From Sphingomonadales bacterium (GTDB taxonomy: Bacteria; Pseudomonadota; Alphaproteobacteria; Sphingomonadales; Sphingomonadaceae), in the NCBI GenBank assembly GCA_017304125.1, contig JAFKLV010000380.1:1-17471 (forward strand): 17,471 nt of DNA. Direction: 5' to 3'. The notes beneath the pieces are model-generated. The model ran no database searches and was not told the DNA's origin. It was given only the letters and a program-made list of their open reading frames with translations. Positions within the stretch are counted from its first letter, which is position 1. Each line of letters begins with the position of its first letter. Positions 6,383 through 13,175 of the stretch are shown here, piece by piece. Position numbers and translations under genes: made by a program.

Positions 6383-6715
6383 CTACCCCCGCGCCGCACT
6401 CCACGCGAACCACAGCCACCCGGCGATCAGCAGTGCCCCGCCGATCGGCGTCACCGCCCCCAGCCAGCGCGGCGCGCCCAGCGCCATCAGATAGAGCGTC
6501 AGCGCGAACAGCCCGCCCCCCGCGACGAACAGCCACGCCGGCCCGCGCGCGTCGAAGCGCAGCGCGACCAGCGCGGCGACCGCGTGGATCAGTTGATAAT
6601 GCGCCCCGGTCTTGAGCCACTCGGCCGCCGCGCCGCTCGCGCCATGCGCGCCGAAAGCGCCCGCCGCCACCGCCAGCGCGCCGGACAGGGCCGCGAAAAG
6701 AACCAGCAGATTCAT
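6383..6715 (-). CDS. DUF423 family membrane protein (YgdD-like)
   Basis: The 110-residue product has four hydrophobic helices and the family signature at its start: a Leu/Ala helix, then AAGAFGAHG, then an ...YQLIHAVAAL helix. It ends with PIGGALLIAGWLWFAW. DUF423 proteins are small inner-membrane proteins of unknown role found across proteobacteria. The ATG at 6715 follows the antiporter stop by only 2 bases, with GGGGAGACGGATAAGG serving as its ribosome site across the end of that gene, so translation is coupled. An upstream in-frame start at 6733 would use up that ribosome site and is not preferred. It is the last gene of the cvpA-FeS-Kef-DUF423 chain. Confidence 0.9.
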   Translation of the reverse strand: MNLLVLFAALSGALAVAAGAFGAHGASGAAAEWLKTGAHYQLIHAVAALVALRFDARGPAWLFVAGGGLFALTLYLMALGAPRWLGAVTPIGGALLIAGWLWFAWSAARG

Positions 6716-6717
6716 CC

Positions 6718-8478
6718 TTATCCGTCTCCCCACGGCACTTGCTGCGCGGTTTGCGCGCGCGCCGCGCGAATGTCGCCGGCCTCGATCTGGATGCGCAGCC
6801 GTTCCTTGTCGCGTGCGCGATACATGCCTTCGGCGCGATCGATCTCGGCCTTGTCGACGCCGAGCCCGTCGAGCGCCAGCCGCGCCATCCTCACTGCGGA
6901 TTCAAGCACCTCGCGCACCACGAACGCCGCCGGCCCGTTCTTGAGCTTGACCAGAGCGCGGCGATCGTAAGCGCGGACGTAGATCGCGGCATTGGGGAAG
7001 GCCTCGTGCACGCCCTCCATGATATCGGGGGTGATCTGATCGCCGTCGATGCAGAACATGATCAGCTCGGCCTCCGCCGCACCGGCCTGGCGCAGCACGT
7101 CGATCCGCGTGCCGTCGCCATAATAGACCTTGGCGCCGAATTCGCCGGCGATGTCGATCATCTCGATATCGGTATCGATCAGCGTGACCGGAATGTCGCT
7201 CGCCAGCAGGATCTGCCCCACCGTCTGCCCGAAGCGGCCATAGCCGACGATCAGCGCATTGGCGCCGTCGGGCTGCGGCCCTTCGCGTTCCTGCTCGACG
7301 GTCATCGGCTGTTCGCGCAGCCGCCGCGTGGCGATCATCAGGAACGGCGTGGTCGCCATCGACAAGGTGACGATCGCGCCGAACAGCGAAGCGGCCTCAG
7401 GCGCGATGAGCTGCGCATTGCTCGCCTGCGCGAACAGCACGAAGCCGAATTCGCCGCCCTGGCTGAGCAGCACGCCAAGCCCCAACGCCGATCGCCAGTT
7501 CATGCGGAAGACCAGCCCGATCAGCACGATGATCGAGGTTTTGGTGGCGATCAGCGCCAGTGCCATCACCGCGACGAACAGCGGGCGCTCGGCGATCGCA
7601 TGGAGATTGAGCGTCATCCCGATCGTCAGGAAGAACAGGCCGAGCAGGATCGAGCGGAACGGCTCGACATCCGCCTCCAGTTCGTGGCGATACGGGCTGT
7701 CGGCCAGCATCACCCCGGCGACGAACGCGCCCAGCGCGGTGGACAGCCCCAGCGCCTCCATCAGCGCCGCGCTGGCGATGACGGTAAACAGCGCGGCGAA
7801 GACGAACATCTCGCGCTCGCCCATATTGCCGATCCCGCGGAACAGCGGGCGCAGCACGAAGCGCCCCGCCGCGATCAGCCCGACGATCGCCGCGATCGTG
7901 TAGATCACCAGCAGCCACCCCGGCGGACCCGCCATATCGGCCGGGTTGCGGCTCATCGCGGCGATGATCGTGATCATCGGGATGATCGACAGATCCTGGA
8001 ACAGCAGGATCGAGAAGGCGCGCTCGCCAAACGGCGTGCGCAGCCGCCCGGCCGATTGCAGCAGCGGCAGCACCTGCGCGGTCGACGACAGCGCCAGCGG
8101 CAGCCCGAGCGCAAACGCGGCCTGCAGCGAGAAGCCCGCGAACCCCCAGATGATCCCGGAAATGGCGAGGCCACAGACGGTGACCTGAATCAGGCCGAGC
8201 CCGAAGATATCCTGCTTCAGCCGCCACAGCCGCGCCGGGCTCAGCTCCAGCCCGACGACGAACAGCAGCAGGGTGATGCCGAGTTCGGCCACCCCCATCT
8301 TGCTATCGGCATCGCCGACCAGCCCGAACAATTGCGGCCCGACCACCGCGCCCGCGACGAGATAGCCCAGCGTCGCACCCAGCCTGAGCCGGCGGAACAA
8401 CAGCACGAAGGCAAGCCCCGCGCCGAGCAGGATGAAACCGTCGCGCAACAGCGACGAGGCGGCGCCGGCATCATGCAT
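6718..8478 (-). CDS. Kef-type monovalent cation:proton antiporter (CPA2) with RCK domain
   Basis: The 586-residue inner-membrane protein has an N-terminal CPA2 exchanger domain of about 12-13 helices (residues ~10-385). It contains GATLGYLVAGAVVGP, ELGITLLLFVVGLELSP, the paired LALSSTAQVLPLL, FQDLSIIP and LLSQGGEFGFVLF. A regulatory TrkA-N/RCK domain follows, with the nucleotide-binding GYGRFGQ at about 410 and LIDTDIE after it. Length and layout match KefB/KefC, glutathione-gated K+/H+ exchangers in E. coli that acidify the cell against electrophiles. Whether this one responds to glutathione cannot be seen. Its ATG overlaps the FeS-scaffold gene by 8 bases, and DUF423 follows 2 bases after its stop. 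Confidence 0.93.
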   Translation of the reverse strand: MHDAGAASSLLRDGFILLGAGLAFVLLFRRLRLGATLGYLVAGAVVGPQLFGLVGDADSKMGVAELGITLLLFVVGLELSPARLWRLKQDIFGLGLIQVTVCGLAISGIIWGFAGFSLQAAFALGLPLALSSTAQVLPLLQSAGRLRTPFGERAFSILLFQDLSIIPMITIIAAMSRNPADMAGPPGWLLVIYTIAAIVGLIAAGRFVLRPLFRGIGNMGEREMFVFAALFTVIASAALMEALGLSTALGAFVAGVMLADSPYRHELEADVEPFRSILLGLFFLTIGMTLNLHAIAERPLFVAVMALALIATKTSIIVLIGLVFRMNWRSALGLGVLLSQGGEFGFVLFAQASNAQLIAPEAASLFGAIVTLSMATTPFLMIATRRLREQPMTVEQEREGPQPDGANALIVGYGRFGQTVGQILLASDIPVTLIDTDIEMIDIAGEFGAKVYYGDGTRIDVLRQAGAAEAELIMFCIDGDQITPDIMEGVHEAFPNAAIYVRAYDRRALVKLKNGPAAFVVREVLESAVRMARLALDGLGVDKAEIDRAEGMYRARDKERLRIQIEAGDIRAARAQTAQQVPWGDG

Positions 8479-8905
8479 CGGTCAACGCCCTCCGCGCATC
8501 GGCTGCCGCTTCGGCCGCCGCCTCGAAGGCGAGGCGGATCGACGGGTGGCGTGCCGGATGCGCCAGCGCCGGTGCGAATACGTCAATTCCGGGCCAGTCG
8601 GGCATCGTCCCCTCCCCCGCGAGCCACGCGGCAAGCGCATCGCGCGCACTGGCCAGTTCGTCCGGCGAGCGCGCGACGACATGCGCCGCCAGCAACGCCG
8701 CCGAAGCCTGCCCCAAAGCGCAGGCGCGCGCCAGCATCCCGATCTCGCTCACCCGCCCGTCGGCGGCGAGGTTGATGTCCACCGTCACCCGGCTGCCGCA
8801 CACCGGCGAGCGCTTCTCGCTCGTCGCCATCGGCGCGGCCAGCCGGCGATCGGGGACTTCGGTCGTCAGCCGCAGGATATGTTCATTGTAGAGCGGGGCC
8901 GTCAT
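8471..8905 (-). CDS. IscU/NifU-like iron-sulfur scaffold protein lacking the third cysteine
   Basis: The 144-residue product follows the NifU N-terminal/IscU fold: YNEHILRLTTEVP at the start, PVCGSRVTVDI with the first cluster cysteine, and ARACALGQASAALLA with the second. In IscU/SufU a third cysteine sits near the C-terminus. Here the matching stretch reads HPARHPSIRLAFEAA with no cysteine, so cluster assembly may use another ligand (for example a histidine) or the protein may have another role. It is often annotated simply as an iron-sulfur cluster assembly scaffold protein. Its ATG overlaps the cvpA stop by 4 bases (ATGA) and its end overlaps the Kef antiporter start by 8 bases. This position outside any isc or suf cluster is worth noting. 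Confidence 0.85.
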   Translation of the reverse strand: MTAPLYNEHILRLTTEVPDRRLAAPMATSEKRSPVCGSRVTVDINLAADGRVSEIGMLARACALGQASAALLAAHVVARSPDELASARDALAAWLAGEGTMPDWPGIDVFAPALAHPARHPSIRLAFEAAAEAAADARRALTDA

Positions 8906-9480
8906 GACGTCGCGTCGCTGCTGCTATTGCTGCTGCTGCCGTTGTCGGGCGCGGAGAAATGCGATCCGAACACCGCCTGCCCGCGGCGGCGGCGATCGAC
9001 GAAATCGGCGATGCTCGCGCTCGTCGCGTTGAGCAAAGGATAGCTGCGCGCCTGCATCAGCCACGCCGGGCGCATCTTCGGGCCGCCGTCGATCGTATCG
9101 AGCACCAGCACGAACAGGAGGAAGACGAGGCTGGACAGGATCAGCCCCTTGAGCGCGCCGAAACCAAAACCGAGCGCGCGATCGACCGGGCCGATCACCG
9201 AGGTGCGCACCCGCGTGCCGATCGCATTCGCCACCAGCCGCCCGAGGAAATAGGTGATGCCCGCAATCACCGCGAACGCCAGCACCGCGGCGCCAGAGGG
9301 CGTACCGATCGCGCCGGTAAGGATCTTCGACATCGGCAGATGGAACATCTTGAGCGCGAAGATCATCGCCACCCAGGCGAACAGCGCCAGCACCTCGGTG
9401 ACGAAACCGCGCTTGATCCCCAGCAGGGCGCTTCCCCCCACCACCAGCAGGACCATGATATCGATTCCGTTGAGGTTCAT
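8902..9480 (-). CDS. cvpA: CvpA family membrane protein
   Basis: CvpA proteins are inner-membrane proteins with about four helices, first found as needed for colicin V production and later tied to envelope stress tolerance. The 192-residue product opens with MNLNGIDIMVLLVVGGSALLG and KRGFVTEVLALFAWV, the family's typical first helices, and has the GPVDRALGFGFGALKGL segment before the last helix. The tail ends in a Ser/Asn run (about SSSNSSSD) encoded by a CTGCTATTGCTGCTG-like tract. ATG at 9480 is the obvious start; upstream AGCGGA is a weak ribosome site. It heads the tightly packed cvpA-FeS-Kef-DUF423 chain and follows radA on the same strand, separated by the 272-base inverted-repeat element. 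Confidence 0.92.
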   Translation of the reverse strand: MNLNGIDIMVLLVVGGSALLGIKRGFVTEVLALFAWVAMIFALKMFHLPMSKILTGAIGTPSGAAVLAFAVIAGITYFLGRLVANAIGTRVRTSVIGPVDRALGFGFGALKGLILSSLVFLLFVLVLDTIDGGPKMRPAWLMQARSYPLLNATSASIADFVDRRRRGQAVFGSHFSAPDNGSSSNSSSDATS

Positions 9481-9530
9481 TGCGGTCCGCTTGATAGGGG
9501 TTGCTGGGCCGAAAACGCGCTACCCGCGCC

Positions 9531-9802
9531 TTAGAGCGCAAACCCACCTAGGACAACGCCGTGACGGAGCGGATTTTGGCGCCAGGCCAGGAGCAAGGAG
9601 AGAGCGATGCATTTGCATCGTGACCGACGCGCGACGCCGCATGGCGCCAAAAGACGCCCGCCCCGCAGGGGTCGCCCGGAGAGGCCCGCCGGACGGCGTC
9701 GCTTGCTTGCGCGTAGCTTCAGCTACGCGACTGCGCAGCGCTCCTTGCCGGCGGGCCTCTCCGGGCGATCACGGCGCTGTCCTAGGTGGGTTTGCGCTCT
9801 AA
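9531..9802. mobile_element. 272-base MITE-like foldback element with 25-base perfect terminal inverted repeats
   Basis: The ends are exact inverted repeats: 9531-9555 (starting TTAGAGCGCAAACCCACC) and 9778-9802. Pairing continues imperfectly to about 9565 and 9768. Inside are two arms. Arm one is closed by TTTTGGCGCCA at 9574-9584 with its complement at 9642-9652, and holds the hairpin CGATGCATTTGCATCG (9605-9620). Arm two is closed by a perfect 20-base repeat, 9673-9692 with 9748-9767, and holds the hairpin GCGTAGCTTCAGCTACGC (9711-9728). The whole can fold as a three-way cruciform or RNA. No transposase fits inside and no target-site duplication is visible. It could be a non-autonomous transposon, a dispersed sphingomonad repeat or a structured RNA. 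It fills the radA-cvpA gap and may affect transcription between them. Confidence 0.75.
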
Positions 9803-11161
9803 CATATGGTCAACGAATTGGCCGAGCGTGCGAAACCCGGCGAGCCTGAGTTCGCTGCGCTCCGCGGCGAGCGCCGAGGGCAGCAAAGCGCGCTCGAAAC
9901 CGAGCTTGCCCGCTTCCTTGAGCCGGAGCGCGGCATGCGCGACCGGGCGTAGCTCGCCCGACAGCGCGATTTCGCCGAACGCCACCGCATCGGCCGGCAC
10001 CGGCCGCTCGCTGAGCGCCGAGACCAAAGCCGCCGCGACCGCGAGATCCGCCGCTGGATCCTGCACGCGATAGCCGCCCGCGATGTTGAGATAGACTTCC
10101 GCCGAGGAGAAGCTCAGCCCGCAGCGCGCCTCGAGCACCGCGAGGATCATCGCCAGCCGCCCCGAATCCCAGCCGACCACCGCGCGGCGCGGGGTCGCCC
10201 CGCTCGCCAGCCGCACGACGAGCGCCTGGATCTCGATCAGCACCGGCCGCGTCCCTTCCAGCGCAGGGAACACGGTGGTCCCGGTCACCCCCTCCTCGCG
10301 CTGCGTCAGGAACAGCGCGGAAGGGTTGGAGATTTCCGCCAGCCCCTCCGCCTGCATCGAGAAGACGCCGATCTCGTCGGTGCCGCCGAAGCGGTTCTTG
10401 ATCGCGCGCAGGATGCGATATTGGTGGCTGCGCTCGCCCTCGAACGACAGCACGGTATCGACCATATGCTCGAGCACGCGCGGGCCGGCGATCGTGCCGT
10501 CCTTGGTGACATGGCCGACCAGCACCACAGCGGTGCCGCGCTCCTTGGCGAAGCGGATCAGTTCCTGCGCGGAGGCACGGACCTGGCTCACCGTGCCCGG
10601 CGCGCCCTCGATCAGATCGGAATGCATCGTCTGGATCGAATCGATGATCAGCAGCGCCGGCGGCCGCCCCTGCCCCAAAGTGGTGAGGATATCGCGCACC
10701 GAGGTGGCCGAGGCGAGCTGCACCGGCGCCATCCCCAGCCCGAGCCGCTGCGCGCGCAACCGCACCTGATCGGCCGCTTCCTCGCCCGAGACATAAGCGA
10801 CATCCGCACCGGTCAGCGCCAGTTTCGCCGCCGCTTGCAGCAACAGCGTCGATTTGCCGATCCCCGGATCGCCGCCGATCAGCGTCGCCGACGCCTCGAC
10901 GAAGCCGCCGCCCAACGCGCGATCGAGCTCGGCGATCCCGCTCGCCAGCCGCTCGGGCAAGGCGACCTCGGCATCCAGCCCGACAAGCGTGATCGCCCGC
11001 CCGCCGCCCTGCAGATTATGCTTGGCCTGAAACGGCGTGACGACCGCCGGAGTCTCCTCGACCAGCGTGTTCCATTCCGAACAATCGACGCATTGCCCCT
11101 GCCAGCGCGACGAGACCGATCCGCACGATTGGCAGACATAACGTTTCTGGAGGCGGGCCAT
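9782..11161 (-). CDS. radA: DNA repair protein RadA (Sms)
   Basis: RadA is a hexameric, DnaB-like helicase that drives branch migration in recombination and repair. The 459-residue product has all the expected parts: a zinc finger with C10, C13, C24 and C27, the Walker A GGDPGIGKST at 96-105, LLIIDSIQTMHSD as Walker B, the RadA motif KNRFG at 255-259, and a C-terminal Lon-like domain (NIAGGYRVQDPAADLAVAAA). ATG at 11161 (MARLQKRYVCQSCG) is the family start; an upstream extension to 11206 lies in the divergent control region. The last six residues and stop (L-E-R-K-P-T-TAG) are encoded by the right terminal repeat of the 272-base element, so the native C-terminus has probably been replaced. 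The gene is divergent from the PAS-domain gene. Confidence 0.96.
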   Translation of the reverse strand: MARLQKRYVCQSCGSVSSRWQGQCVDCSEWNTLVEETPAVVTPFQAKHNLQGGGRAITLVGLDAEVALPERLASGIAELDRALGGGFVEASATLIGGDPGIGKSTLLLQAAAKLALTGADVAYVSGEEAADQVRLRAQRLGLGMAPVQLASATSVRDILTTLGQGRPPALLIIDSIQTMHSDLIEGAPGTVSQVRASAQELIRFAKERGTAVVLVGHVTKDGTIAGPRVLEHMVDTVLSFEGERSHQYRILRAIKNRFGGTDEIGVFSMQAEGLAEISNPSALFLTQREEGVTGTTVFPALEGTRPVLIEIQALVVRLASGATPRRAVVGWDSGRLAMILAVLEARCGLSFSSAEVYLNIAGGYRVQDPAADLAVAAALVSALSERPVPADAVAFGEIALSGELRPVAHAALRLKEAGKLGFERALLPSALAAERSELRLAGFRTLGQFVDHMLERKPT

Positions 11162-11195
11162 GTCATGGTCTTTAGCAGCACCGGAACGATAGGGG

Positions 11196-11214
11196 AACAT
11201 GGTCACGCCATGTT
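11196..11214. promoter_or_regulatory. Palindrome between radA and the PAS gene, candidate operator
   Basis: AACATGG (11196-11202), the spacer TCACG, and CCATGTT (11208-11214) form a perfect 7-base dyad. It lies 35 bases upstream of the radA start and 25 upstream of the PAS start, in a 77-base divergent gap where a regulator could control both genes. No bound factor is recognised; it is not the usual alphaproteobacterial LexA site GTTC-N7-GTTC. Confidence 0.4.
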
Positions 11215-11238
11215 AACGGGAGGGATGCAACAGGCGCG

Positions 11239-11679
11239 ATGATGCTTCCCCCCGATTCCCTGCCGCTGGAGTTCAGCTGGTCGCTCGCCGAACGCGATGC
11301 GCGGCTTGCCTCCTGGCCACAGGAGACGGGGGCGATCGGCGGGCGCTGGGCGTTCGATCTGATCACCGGCCGGATGACCTGGGAGCGCGGCGTCTACGAC
11401 CTGTTCGGTTTCGAGCCGGAGACCCAGCTCACCCGGCGCAGCGCGGTCGATTGCTATATCGGCGAATCGCGCGCCGCGATGGAGCAATTGCGCGCGCATG
11501 CGATCAGCAACCGCCGCGGCTTCACGCTCGATGTGGCGATCGCTCCGGCGAACGGCGCACCGCACCGCTGGATGCGGTTGATCGCCGCTCCCTCATGCAC
11601 GCGCGGCCGCGCCGTGCGGCTGGAGGGGGTGAAGTTCGACGTCACCCCGCTTCACGCGCCGCTGCGCACCGTCCGCTGA
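11239..11679 (+). CDS. Stand-alone PAS-domain protein, 146 aa
   Basis: One PAS fold spans nearly all of the protein: GRWAFDLITGRMTWERGVYD with LFGFEPE (the PAS_3-like start), a helix with ISNRRGFTLDVAI in the middle, and HRWMRLIAAP...GRAVRLEGVKFDVTP at the end, which is the PAC part. No kinase, GGDEF, EAL or helix-turn-helix output is attached, so it may act by binding a partner or as a small sensor. It has no signal peptide or membrane helix, so it is cytoplasmic. The start is one of two adjacent ATGs at 11239; GGGAGGG lies rather far upstream. It is divergent from radA across a 77-base gap containing a palindrome. A hairpin follows 8 bases after its stop. Confidence 0.8.
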   Translation: MMLPPDSLPLEFSWSLAERDARLASWPQETGAIGGRWAFDLITGRMTWERGVYDLFGFEPETQLTRRSAVDCYIGESRAAMEQLRAHAISNRRGFTLDVAIAPANGAPHRWMRLIAAPSCTRGRAVRLEGVKFDVTPLHAPLRTVR

Positions 11680-11687
11680 ACCTTTTC

Positions 11688-11708
11688 CCCCTCCCTTGCG
11701 GGGAGGGG
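11688..11708. repeat. GC-rich hairpin between converging genes, REP-like
   Basis: CCCCTCCC (11688-11695), loop TTGCG, GGGAGGGG (11701-11708). It closely resembles the core hairpin of the pair at 111-220 and lacks a T-run on either strand, so it is better called a REP-like unit than a classical terminator. Its place between the converging PAS and glutathione transferase genes would suit a two-way transcription stop. Confidence 0.6.
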
Positions 11709-11720
11709 AGAAGAAGGGCG

Positions 11721-12428
11721 TCACCCCCGTGCGGGAATCGTCAGCCCGCGCTGCACCGCGGGACGCGCGAGCCCGCGTTCCAGCCACGCGGCGACATTGC
11801 CGTAGCGATCGAACTCGACCAGCTCGCGCGCCTCGTAAAAGGTGATGAGATTGCGCACCCAGCCGATCATCGAGATATCGGCGATCGAATATTCGTCCCC
11901 GACAAACCAGCTCCGCCCGGCCAGCGCACGGTCCATCACGTCCAGCAGTCGCTTCGCCTCATCGACATAACGCTGCAGCGGGCGCTTATCCTCCCACTCG
12001 CGGCCGGCGAATTTGTTGAAGAAACCGAGCTGGCCGAACATCGGGCCGATCCCCCCCATCTGGAACATCAGCCACTCCACCGCCTGCCAGCGCCCGGCGG
12101 GATCGGCGGGGATGAAACGACCGGTCTTGTCGGCCAGATAAAGCAGGATCGCACCGCTTTCGAACAATGCCAGCGGCTGCCCGCCCGGCCCGTTCGGATC
12201 GATCATCGCCGGTATCTTGCCATTGGGATTAAGCGACAGAAATTCAGGGCTTTTCTGATCGTTCTTGGCGAAATCGACGAGGTGCGGCTCATACGCCAGC
12301 CCGGTTTCCTCCAGCATGATCGATGCTTTCACGCCGTTCGGCGTCGGCAGCGAATAAAGCTGGATTCGATCGGGATAACTGGCCGGCCAACGTTGGGTGA
12401 TCGGAAAGACGCTGAGATCGCTCATCAT
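11721..12428 (-). CDS. Glutathione S-transferase, Nu class (YfcG/YghU-like)
   Basis: The 235-residue cytoplasmic protein has the thioredoxin-fold N-terminal domain with LYSLPTPNGVKASIMLEE, where T-P-N is the active-site signature of the Nu class (YfcG, YghU), known for disulfide-bond reductase activity with glutathione. NPNGKIPAMIDPNG and LFESGAILLYLADK form the glutathione-binding part. The helical C-terminal domain follows, with WLMFQMGGIGPMFGQLGFF and the N-capping WFVGDEYSIADISMIGW. The start is one of two ATGs in a row (12428 or 12425), and no strong ribosome site is seen. An open extension to 13091 only crosses the neighbouring gene and was dropped. It is divergent from the exported repeat protein and convergent with the PAS gene. 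Confidence 0.93.
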   Translation of the reverse strand: MMSDLSVFPITQRWPASYPDRIQLYSLPTPNGVKASIMLEETGLAYEPHLVDFAKNDQKSPEFLSLNPNGKIPAMIDPNGPGGQPLALFESGAILLYLADKTGRFIPADPAGRWQAVEWLMFQMGGIGPMFGQLGFFNKFAGREWEDKRPLQRYVDEAKRLLDVMDRALAGRSWFVGDEYSIADISMIGWVRNLITFYEARELVEFDRYGNVAAWLERGLARPAVQRGLTIPARG

Positions 12429-12510
12429 GATGATTCCGCTTAGTCGAGGAACAGCACAAGTAGGCGGGGATTCGCCCCGATCAACCGCCGCTTTACCGAT
12501 TGCCCGGTTC

Positions 12511-12564
12511 GTTCCGCCGCACGATGCTTGCGGAACCCTGCCCCGGCAGGGTGGTTTCTTTCTG
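12511..12564 (+). promoter_or_regulatory. Two adjacent hairpins in the leader of the exported repeat protein
   Basis: GTTCCGC (12511-12517) pairs with GCGGAAC (12530-12536). CCCTGCC (12536-12542) pairs with GGCAGGG (12545-12551) and is followed by the T-rich GGTTTCTTTC. The two stems share base 12536. The second stem plus the T-rich stretch looks like a weak terminator, 33 bases before the ATG, so the leader could attenuate expression or protect the mRNA. No known riboswitch is recognised. Confidence 0.4.
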
Positions 12565-12584
12565 GAATCATCCGAGGAGTAAAC

Positions 12585-13127
12585 ATGTTCAATAAAGCCT
12601 ATCTGCTCGTTGCGGGTGCGATGATTGCCGCCCCGGCATTCGCGCAGACCACTGCTCCTGCTTCTGCTCCCGCCGCCGCCGCATCCACCGCGGTGAAGAC
12701 CGGCGCCACGGTTTATGACGCACAGGGTGGCGTGGTCGGCACGATTGCCTCGACCGACGGCACCAATGCAGTGGTCGACACCGGTTCGGTGAAGGCCGGG
12801 ATCGCGCTCAGCTCGTTCGGCTCGAGCCCCAAGGGCCCGACGCTGGGATTGACCAAGGCCGAGCTTGAGGCCGCTGCCGGCCAGCAGGCGCAGGCATCTG
12901 CCGAAGATTTCAAGGCGAAGATGGTGCCCGGCGCGACCGTCTATGGCACCGGCGGCAATGAACTCGGCACGATCAAGGCGGTCGATTCGCAGTTCGTGAC
13001 GCTCACCACGCCGAAGGGCGATGTGCGGCTGCCGGTCACCGGCTTCGGCCCCGGCGCGAAGGGTGTGACGATCGGTCTGACCGACGCGCAACTCGCCGCC
13101 GCAATGGGCGGCACGCCCAAGCCGTAA
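12585..13127 (+). CDS. Exported protein with two internal repeats, 180 aa
   Basis: A signal peptide (MFNKAYLLVAGAMIAAPAFA, cut before QTTAP) precedes an Ala/Pro/Ser linker and two copies of a ~60-residue unit: residues 38-97 and 114-173. Both read GATVY-x-x-x-G-x-x-x-GTI, then a valine-rich strand pair, then FG-x-x-x-KG-x-T-x-GLT-x-A-x-L-x-AA. The unit looks like a small beta-barrel of PRC-barrel type, but this is by eye. The strong ribosome site GAGGAG (12574-12579) just before the start suggests good expression. Its role is unknown; it should be periplasmic. A perfect 11-base-stem hairpin follows its stop, and alaS converges from the other side. Confidence 0.88.
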   Translation: MFNKAYLLVAGAMIAAPAFAQTTAPASAPAAAASTAVKTGATVYDAQGGVVGTIASTDGTNAVVDTGSVKAGIALSSFGSSPKGPTLGLTKAELEAAAGQQAQASAEDFKAKMVPGATVYGTGGNELGTIKAVDSQFVTLTTPKGDVRLPVTGFGPGAKGVTIGLTDAQLAAAMGGTPKP

Positions 13128-13136
13128 TAGCGCATT

Positions 13137-13163
13137 CGGCCGCCCCGATTGCCGGGGCGGCCG
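13137..13163. terminator. Strong hairpin between converging genes, probable two-way terminator
   Basis: CGGCCGCCCCG (13137-13147), loop ATTGC, CGGGGCGGCCG (13153-13163): a perfect 11-base GC stem between the stop of the exported repeat protein and the stop of alaS. No proper T-run follows on either strand (plus strand continues TTAGCG), so termination strength is inferred from stem and location. Confidence 0.65.
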
Positions 13164-13175
13164 TTAGCGAAACGA

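Noticed and set aside
6739..8775. 678-codon plus-strand open frame opposite the Kef antiporter
   Set aside because: The minus strand has unmistakable antiporter and RCK motifs. The plus frame is His/Arg/Gln/Asp-rich and crosses two genes.
8920..8945. Trinucleotide-like tract at the end of cvpA (GCTGCTGCTATTGCTGCTG)
   Set aside because: It encodes a Ser/Asn tail and is too short and irregular to be called a microsatellite or a phase-variation tract.
9254..9849. Plus-strand open frames running through the 272-base element (9254-9802 and 9607-9849)
   Set aside because: They span inverted repeats and the ends of radA and cvpA antisense, with Arg/Pro/Ala-rich translations and no ribosome site. 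They look like spurious frames created by the repeat.
12429..13091. N-terminal extension of the glutathione transferase frame to 456 aa
   Set aside because: The extra part is antisense to the exported repeat protein and has no domain. The transferase family start is at 12428.
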